Part shown: one piece after another, positions 29,723-34,373 of the stretch
Layout: every line of letters begins with the position of its first letter
Numbering within the stretch: position 1 is the stretch's first letter
Assembly (NCBI GenBank): GCA_030431615.1
Contig: JAUIID010000032.1
Span: 1-34,373, forward strand
Direction of reading: 5' to 3'
DNA from: Alphaproteobacteria bacterium
GTDB lineage: Bacteria > Pseudomonadota > Alphaproteobacteria > Geminicoccales > Geminicoccaceae
Length of the DNA: 34,373 bases
Program-made: the position numbers and the translations under genes
The notes under the pieces: generated by a model
Told to the model about the DNA's origin: nothing
Database searches by the model: none
The model's input: only the letters and a program-made list of their open reading frames with translations

Positions 29723-31311
29723 TGGCGTTTGGGATGAGTCCGTTTCCGTTTCGGTTTGGGTCGCGGGGTGGAGGTGGCGACCCGACCGCGCTGACGGCCG
29801 CCCTTCTGACGACGCTCGGCTTTGCCACCACCAGGACCGGCACGGCCCTCTCCCAGAAGAAGGGGACGCAGCCGAGTTACGAGCTTGTAGCGGCGAACGC
29901 GCCCACCTTCAGGCGCTCGCTGATCGATGGCGTGGCGTACCTGTCGAGCTACGCCTACAACTCTGCGGTGCCATTGGTCAGCTATTCCAACGACCTGACA
30001 AATGCGGCGTGGACCAAGACGAATGTAACTCCAGTACTCGTTGCCGGTGGCGGTATCGCAGGGGAGGATCGCACCGATCTCACCTTCGATGAAGATAACG
30101 GAACAGTCACCCGCACGCTCACCCGTTCGCCCGCCAACCGTGCCAGCCTGTTTCGCATCGAGGCGCCATCTACCAATGTCGGGGATGTTTTGGTTAGTGA
30201 TGGGACGCCTGACACGACGATTTTAGACGATGATTTTAGCAGCTATGCCGACACAACGGCACTTCTGGTAGCCTGGCCGTCCAATCAAGGGGCGACTGTC
30301 GCATTGGAAACCGCGCAGATCAGTGTGACCCGCACTTCGTCGACCAATGACGTAGCCGTATATTCATTTGCCTCTATGCTTGGCAAATTATACAAAGTGA
30401 CGTGTGATGCAATAACTAACAATTGCCGGCTTCGTGTATCGTCGGCGGCTGGAGGTGGGTTCGAGGCATTGCTAATTTCAAATATGGCCGAGGGCTCTGC
30501 TGGTGGAACGCTAGTCGCATACTTTATAGGTACAGGGAGCACGGTTTACGTCGGAGTTGGTGGAGCGCCAGGGGCGCCCACAAAAACAACATACGATAAT
30601 GTGGTTATCTCCGAAGTCGCTGAAACCACCGTCACCCCCGGATCATTCTTGGAGATCGAAACCGACGCCTACACGGCCGCCAACCCGCAGCTCGCCATTC
30701 GTGGGGATACCTCAGGTGACACGGCGAAGGTCTACGACATGCAGCACTTTGAGCCGCCTGCCTCTACTCCTGTTCCTCTGCATGTCCCGCCACAGGGTGC
30801 TACGCCTGCGAGCTTGGGTGCGACGCTTTACCAAAAGGCTCTGTCAGTGCCTCCAGCCGAAATCGATGTAAGTGTGCTGGCATTCGCACACCCATCTGCG
30901 ACAGTGCGAAATGAAACACTATTTGAGATATATCTTGATGGATCGAATAGGGCTTACGCATATGATGGGAGTACAGGTCTAGAAACTGTTGCTCATCGCG
31001 TAACGGCAGGCTCTACGTTTATCACTATGGCAGAGCAGCCGGTGAACGGTAGCCTGTTTCAAATGGACATTCAAATATCTGGATCAGTATGCCGAGCGCG
31101 AGTGAACGGGGCTGCTTGGGAAACGGGAACCGTCCGCGCGTTGGCTGCATACGTGAAGTTGACCCTTGGCTCCTTGCAAGCAGCAATCGACCATTGGAAT
31201 GAACCTATCATCGCCCTCCGCGACAACAACGGCCAGTTGCTCGGAACAGCAGGTGCCGGCTTCAACCTCAAAGCCATCGACCGATACATCGCGAATGGAT
31301 ACTCGGCATGA
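29722..31311 (+). CDS. Tail/fibre protein with beta-sandwich modules, AT-richer core
   Basis: 529 residues from the ATG at 29722 (a GTG lies at 29719). Residues 1-60 are a Gly/Thr-rich start. The SNDLTNAAWTKTNVTPV block near residue 90 is typical of phage proteins with N-terminal jelly-roll carbohydrate-binding modules. More sandwich-like modules follow, then HWNEPIIALRDNNGQLLGTA at the end. Codons from about 30,150 to 31,200 are visibly AT-richer than the flanks (for example TTTTAG-like runs and TTA/ATA codons), suggesting a segment acquired by recombination. Probably a receptor-binding or decoration protein. Overlaps the next ATG by 4 nt. Confidence 0.78.
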   Translation: MAFGMSPFPFRFGSRGGGGDPTALTAALLTTLGFATTRTGTALSQKKGTQPSYELVAANAPTFRRSLIDGVAYLSSYAYNSAVPLVSYSNDLTNAAWTKTNVTPVLVAGGGIAGEDRTDLTFDEDNGTVTRTLTRSPANRASLFRIEAPSTNVGDVLVSDGTPDTTILDDDFSSYADTTALLVAWPSNQGATVALETAQISVTRTSSTNDVAVYSFASMLGKLYKVTCDAITNNCRLRVSSAAGGGFEALLISNMAEGSAGGTLVAYFIGTGSTVYVGVGGAPGAPTKTTYDNVVISEVAETTVTPGSFLEIETDAYTAANPQLAIRGDTSGDTAKVYDMQHFEPPASTPVPLHVPPQGATPASLGATLYQKALSVPPAEIDVSVLAFAHPSATVRNETLFEIYLDGSNRAYAYDGSTGLETVAHRVTAGSTFITMAEQPVNGSLFQMDIQISGSVCRARVNGAAWETGTVRALAAYVKLTLGSLQAAIDHWNEPIIALRDNNGQLLGTAGAGFNLKAIDRYIANGYSA

Positions 31312-32279
31312 GTGTGATACAGCTTGTCGGCCCGAGCACCGGCACCGCGCAGCCTTACCTAGCCAGCGTCATCGCTCACCTCGAAAGCCTCGAACTGCCG
31401 ACCACGGTGGCCGAGGCCCTCGCCGAACAGGCAGAGACGCTGCACGGGACGCATAGGTCCGGCACGGTGCGGGAGGGTGAGCGCGTCTGGACTTTCCTCG
31501 ATCTCCTCGACGACAACGGCACCCGCTGGCTGATGAACATGGCAGTCCCGGACGACGAGGTGCAGCTCTGGCAGGTGCCGCTGACCAGCCCGGGCACGGC
31601 CTCGATCACGGCGACCCGAGGCGTGCTGACGGTGCCGGCGAAGGACGGTGTGGCGATCGTTACGGCGCGCACTCCGAGGATGAATATCTCCGGACATGAA
31701 GCACCGCCGGTGGCCGAGGACGCACCGGATGCGCCAGTCGCAGCCGATTGGGAACAGAGAACCCCTGGGGTGGCCAACGGCTACGCGCTCGCCGAGTTCG
31801 TCATGAAGGACGGCGCCCGATGGTATCAGACGCTCGATCTGCCGTTGAACGAGGCGAACAACGGCGGATCGTACTTCGTGCCTGGCACGCTCAACAGCGG
31901 GTGGGTCATGGCCTATGACGAAGGTGTCGAGCCGGATTGGACGCCTGACACGCAATACCTGGCCGGCCGGGTCGTGCAGCGGCCGACCAACGGCCAGCGT
32001 TATCGCGCCTTGGTCGACGAGTACGCTCAGGTGGGTCGTGAGCCCGAGAACCCTGGCATGTGGGCAGTCTGGGAGGACATCGGCGCGATCGACGGATGGG
32101 AGGAGCCAGAGGAGCCGGGAGGGCCAGCGGCCTGGCAGGCTGGCGTGGCAGTCGCCGTCAACGATGAGATCACCTATGGCGGCCGGCTCTATCGCGTCCT
32201 GCAGGCCCACACGACGCAGGCGGGCTGGACGCCGCCGGCGGTGCCGGCGCTGTTCCAGGACATCGGCCCAACTCCGTAG
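31308..32279 (+). CDS. Tail protein with tandem chitin-binding-like modules
   Basis: 323 residues. After an N-terminal part with helix LPTTVAEALAEQAETLHGTH and two beta domains, the last ~120 residues hold two modules like CBM5/12. The first is DWTPDTQYLAGRVVQRP near residue 205, ending WAVWEDIG. The second is WQAGVAVAVNDEITYGGRLY followed by HTTQAGWTPPAVPALFQDIG at the C-terminus. The W-x-x-x-x-Y/V-x-x-G-D/N-x-V/I pattern with H-T-x-Q-x-x-W-x-P is the hallmark. It probably binds a GlcNAc-containing surface glycan as the last fibre gene. Confidence 0.84.
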   Translation: MSVIQLVGPSTGTAQPYLASVIAHLESLELPTTVAEALAEQAETLHGTHRSGTVREGERVWTFLDLLDDNGTRWLMNMAVPDDEVQLWQVPLTSPGTASITATRGVLTVPAKDGVAIVTARTPRMNISGHEAPPVAEDAPDAPVAADWEQRTPGVANGYALAEFVMKDGARWYQTLDLPLNEANNGGSYFVPGTLNSGWVMAYDEGVEPDWTPDTQYLAGRVVQRPTNGQRYRALVDEYAQVGREPENPGMWAVWEDIGAIDGWEEPEEPGGPAAWQAGVAVAVNDEITYGGRLYRVLQAHTTQAGWTPPAVPALFQDIGPTP

Positions 32280-32302
32280 CCTGTGCCGCCTCCCGTCCGG
32301 CG

Positions 32303-32554
32303 CTATCGCTCACCGTCGCCGCCTAGCCTCAGCACTCCAGCGTAGTGGCGCGACCTGGCAGCATGAGGTGGCAGGCCGCGCCCCACCTTCCAGTGCCTGA
32401 GTCTCCATAGGAGAGCTGAGAGTCGGAACGCCAGCCGGGCGCGCAAATTGTCTGCAGATCGACCACCCGCAACGCTGCTGTCGTGTGCCATCTTCGCGGT
32501 CGCCAACGCAGCCCATTCGGACTCGCGCCCGATGTATTCAGGGTCGTCCATCAT
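32303..32554 (-). CDS. Small - strand protein beside attachment site
   Basis: 83 residues from the ATG at 32554 (second ATG at 32551) with GGAGGAGG just upstream. Begins MMDDPEYIGRESEWAALATA; the C-terminal half is strongly basic (LWRLRHWKVGRGLPPHAARS). Convergent with the last fibre gene. No recognised family; basic charge would suit nucleic-acid binding such as an excisionase, but no HTH is clear. Confidence 0.6.
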   Translation of the reverse strand: MMDDPEYIGRESEWAALATAKMAHDSSVAGGRSADNLRARLAFRLSALLWRLRHWKVGRGLPPHAARSRHYAGVLRLGGDGER

Positions 32555-32594
32555 GTCCTCCTCCTGTGCCGGCTCGCGTCCGGCGTGCATGTGC

Positions 32595-32623
32595 ATTCTA
32601 TTCGCCTATGGCGCGAATGTCGC
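32595..32623 (-). promoter_or_regulatory. Promoter with inverted repeat in spacer
   Basis: On the - strand GCGACA (32618-32623), 17-bp spacer, TAGAAT (32595-32600). The spacer contains arms ATTCGC and GCGAAT (32600-32605 and 32613-32618). It is placed 40 nt before the ATG at 32554. Same general design as the two operator-bearing promoters elsewhere, with a looser repeat. Confidence 0.55.
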
Positions 32624-32692
32624 CGCCGTTAAGCCGCTGAATTCCCGGCATTCCGGGCATCCTCTGGCGATCTCGGCCGGGGCGGCGAGGAA

Positions 32693-32753
32693 TTGCTAAA
32701 CCGTTGCACGGTTCGACACCGTGCCGAGGGTTCGAATCCCTCCGTCTCCGCCA
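32693..32753 (+). other. attP core candidate: 3' half of tRNA-Ser(GCU)
   Basis: From the anticodon loop (TTGCTAA, anticodon GCT at 32695-32697) onward, every 3' element of a class II serine tRNA is present: anticodon 3' stem, long variable arm (GCACGG/CCGTGC, 32706-32724), T arm (GAGGG-TTCGAAT-CCCTC, 32726-32742), acceptor strand CGTCTCC and encoded CCA (32751-32753). The 5' half is missing: no GGAGACG acceptor or D arm lies upstream. This is what an integrating element carries to rebuild the host tRNA gene. The bases 32624-32692 show no other gene. Confidence 0.85.
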
Positions 32754-32791
32754 TCCCCAGCAACTACGCGGGTTTCGTGCGCTGGGGATGG
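32751..32791. repeat. Perfect 11-bp inverted repeat overlapping tRNA CCA end
   Basis: CCATCCCCAGC (32751-32761) and GCTGGGGATGG (32781-32791) are exact reverse complements around a 19-nt loop. The left arm begins with the tRNA CCA. No T-run follows. It may be a terminator-like hairpin or a binding site for the integration machinery. Confidence 0.6.
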
Positions 32792-32813
32792 GAATTCAAC
32801 CTGATGCAAACCT

Positions 32814-33050
32814 CTATACATGTGCCGGGAAACGTGCGGCCGCGGACAGTTCCCGCAGCACCGCCTCGGGCGACTTCTTCGACCGCTTCGCCATGCTCGC
32901 CACCACGACAAGGATGATCTCCACCGGCTGCGGCGCCTTCCCAGCCGCGCACCACTTCTGCACCGCCCTCGTCGTCACGCCCATCAGCTCGGCGAGGGCG
33001 GTCTGCGACAGGTCGAGTGACCGGAGTCGGGCGCGGAGGTCAGGCTTCAA
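32814..33050 (-). CDS. Cro/XRE-type HTH regulator, TTG start
   Basis: 78 residues from a TTG at 33050 that overlaps the previous stop (TTGA), with GGAG 11 nt upstream. DLSQTALAELMGVTTRAVQK followed by WCAAGKAPQPVEIILVVVAS is a clear helix-turn-helix of the XRE/YdaS-like type, with Trp33 after the recognition helix. It is Cro-sized. As the last gene of an operon driven by a palindromic promoter (33631-33659), it is a likely autoregulator, by inference. Confidence 0.84.
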   Translation of the reverse strand: MKPDLRARLRSLDLSQTALAELMGVTTRAVQKWCAAGKAPQPVEIILVVVASMAKRSKKSPEAVLRELSAAARFPAHV

Positions 33051-33325
33051 CTAGGCAACTCCGGGCGCGTTTCCACCTCGAACACGTCTCGGTGGTTGCC
33101 GGCCGGGGTGACGCGGTGCCACCGCTCGCCAGATGGGCGCTTTGTGTCGTAGTCCCATAGCCCGGTAACGCGGCAATCATCCGTTCGCGGCTCGCCTTCG
33201 AAGCGCGTCAGGGAACCGCTGCCGGCGGCCTCGACAGCCTCCTTGCCACGAATGAGGTGCTCGCCGAACTCGAAGGAGTCGAAGACGCCATCCTCGCCGT
33301 GGAAATGCCCCAGATAGAACGTCAT
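33047..33325 (-). CDS. Small acidic protein, unknown
   Basis: 92 residues. The start follows the previous stop closely (TGAGATG) and the stop overlaps the regulator's TTG. Sequence such as FYLGHFHGEDGVFDSFEFGE and RVTGLWDYDTKRPSGERWHR is strand-rich with many aromatics, as in a small beta barrel. No recognised family. Confidence 0.7.
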   Translation of the reverse strand: MTFYLGHFHGEDGVFDSFEFGEHLIRGKEAVEAAGSGSLTRFEGEPRTDDCRVTGLWDYDTKRPSGERWHRVTPAGNHRDVFEVETRPELPS

Positions 33326-33326
33326 C

Positions 33327-33605
33327 TCACTTCTCCAGCGGCTCGACGGCGAGCGACTTCCTGCCGGTCTGGCGGCGGCGGAGATTGAGCATCAGCGTCG
33401 ATTGCATATAGCCGCGGAAATCCGCCGACGTGCCTTGGAACATCAGGTTGAGCACCGCTTCGGCGCACTCCCTGTCCGGCGGCACCATGTGCGCAGCCGG
33501 ATTGCCGGGTGTCAGATCGCCCTCGTATTCGAGGCGCAGGAACTGCTCAAGCCTCGGGTCGTTCGGGTCGAGCGGGATACCGTCTGCCATCATCATCTTC
33601 TGCAT
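33327..33605 (-). CDS. First gene of the immunity-side operon, unknown
   Basis: 92 residues from the ATG at 33605 with GGGAGA upstream. Begins MQKMMMADGIPLDPNDPRLE; contains VPPDRECAEAVLNLMFQGTS and a basic end LRRRQTGRKSLAVEPLEK. No recognised family. It is 25 nt from the -10 element of the operator-bearing promoter. Confidence 0.72.
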   Translation of the reverse strand: MQKMMMADGIPLDPNDPRLEQFLRLEYEGDLTPGNPAAHMVPPDRECAEAVLNLMFQGTSADFRGYMQSTLMLNLRRRQTGRKSLAVEPLEK

Positions 33606-33630
33606 CTCTATCTCCCTTGCTGATAAGGAG

Positions 33631-33659
33631 ATACTGCGAACTTAGTTCGCCACCGTCAA
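33631..33659 (-). promoter_or_regulatory. Promoter with 15-bp palindromic operator (att-side operon)
   Basis: On the - strand TTGACG (33654-33659), 17-bp spacer, CAGTAT (33631-33636). The perfect palindrome GCGAACTAAGTTCGC (33636-33650) fills the spacer at exactly the same offset as the operator of island III. The leader CTCCTTATCAGCAAGGGAG resembles that operon's leader. The -35 element overlaps the integrase stop codon. Confidence 0.76.
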
Positions 33660-34373
33660 GAACTTTTTGCACCTATTCGCTGCGCCGCGATCTGCTCGTC
33701 CGGGGTCAAAAAATCGAGGTATCCCTCTGTGGTGCGCAGGCTCTTATGCCCGAGTATCTTCTGCAGGTCGTAGATTGAACCTCCGCCACGCAGATATTCG
33801 ACAGCATAGAGATGGCGAAGATCATGCAGCTTGTTCTTGTAGCCAGCCTGAGACGCCAGCACAGCGAGCCGACTGCTCAAATTCAGATACCGCGACCCCA
33901 CTGCCCCATGCCAGAACACCCACGGAACATCGAGCCGCCTCGGCAGCTTCCTGAGTGTGCCGACTGCTGTGCCGGTCAGAGGCACCACCCGGAGGCGGTT
34001 CCGCTTCGTCACCGGTAGGCTGATCGCCATTCGCGCGAGGTCCACCTGCGCCCATGTTAGACCGCCGGCCTCTTCCAGCCTGACGCCCGTCTGACGTAGC
34101 AGCATGACGAGATGGTGGAGCATGCCGCCCGTCGCGGCGCAGCGGGCGACGAGGCGATCGACCTCGGCCGATGTCGGCAGCACGATCGGAGTGCGGCGCT
34201 CCCTGGCGCGCGGCGCGGTCGGTATGTCGGCGATCCATCCCCACTGCTCGCAGGCTTTCAACACGCTCATGACGGCGGTTACGTCGCGGTTGCAGGTGGA
34301 GGGCGACACGCCGGGCCGGCGGGCGATGGTGGAGAGGGCGCGCTTGTCGACGGCGTGGACCTCGAGGTGATCG
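33656..34373 (-). CDS. int: Tyrosine integrase (N-terminus beyond window)
   Basis: At least 238 residues visible; the frame stays open to the right edge, so the N-terminal arm-binding domain is missing from view. Catalyses site-specific recombination between phage and host attachment sites. Catalytic landmarks are TGVRLEEAGGLTWAQVDL (first Arg), the Lys region PVTKRNRLRVVPL, HDLRHLYAVEYL (His-x-x-Arg), LGHKSLRTTEGYLDF (His and the nucleophile Tyr). The tRNA-Ser fragment 0.9 kb to the left is its likely attachment site. Its 3' end overlaps the -35 of the neighbouring operon. Confidence 0.9.
   Translation of the reverse strand, partial: DHLEVHAVDKRALSTIARRPGVSPSTCNRDVTAVMSVLKACEQWGWIADIPTAPRARERRTPIVLPTSAEVDRLVARCAATGGMLHHLVMLLRQTGVRLEEAGGLTWAQVDLARMAISLPVTKRNRLRVVPLTGTAVGTLRKLPRRLDVPWVFWHGAVGSRYLNLSSRLAVLASQAGYKNKLHDLRHLYAVEYLRGGGSIYDLQKILGHKSLRTTEGYLDFLTPDEQIAAQRIGAKSS

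Noticed and set aside
32640-32755. Complete tRNA gene
   Set aside because: No 5' acceptor strand, D arm or 5' anticodon stem precedes the GCT anticodon loop; only the 3' half is present.

Overview
The window is a stretch of a GC-rich temperate siphophage, either a free phage genome or a permuted or excised prophage. An alphaproteobacterial host is likely. The HK97-type capsid, head-tail joining and tail-chaperone proteins resemble those of alphaproteobacterial phages and gene transfer agents. A 3' half of tRNA-Ser(GCU) sits next to a tyrosine integrase. These family assignments come from reading the proteins; no database search was run.

Layout of the + strand (late genes): major capsid protein (cut by the left edge), two small head proteins, terminator, acidic head protein, head-tail connector (0-3.3 kb); head closure protein (4.3 kb); neck/tail completion, tail terminator, small structural protein, tail tube, tail assembly chaperones G and GT joined by a probable -1 frameshift, tape measure, two distal tail proteins (6.8-12.5 kb); tail-tip proteins and hub (15.9-18.7 kb); three large fibre/spike genes including a family-6 polysaccharide lyase (18.8-27.5 kb); a lysis cassette with GH24 endolysin, lipoprotein, class-3-lipase-like protein and two small membrane proteins (27.9-29.7 kb); two more carbohydrate-binding tail proteins (29.7-32.3 kb).

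Three islands of - strand genes interrupt the late genes. Island I (3.3-4.2 kb) holds a membrane-anchored protein and a small partner. Island II (4.6-6.7 kb) holds two genes, each followed directly by an array of degenerate 5-nt GCCNN repeats. Island III (12.5-15.8 kb) is a tightly coupled operon of ten small genes, including a Cro-like regulator and a 30-residue membrane peptide. A further - strand set (32.3-34.4 kb) holds a small gene, the attachment site, a Cro-like regulator with two small genes, and the integrase (cut by the right edge).

The most interesting signals are regulatory. (a) A bipartite motif, TCGGA(C/A)G-N18/19-G(C/G)TA, occurs upstream of five + strand gene blocks: after each - strand island, before the fibres and before the lysis region. 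In three of these the start codon follows GCTA by exactly 10 nt and no Shine-Dalgarno is present, suggesting leaderless late mRNAs. (b) Two - strand operons share one promoter design: -35, 17-bp spacer filled by a perfect 15-bp palindrome, -10, then a similar leader. The palindromes differ, as though each operon has its own repressor specificity. (c) The GCCNN repeat cassette is unlike ordinary phage sequence. (d) The attachment site lies between tail genes and integrase, which fits an unintegrated or permuted genome.
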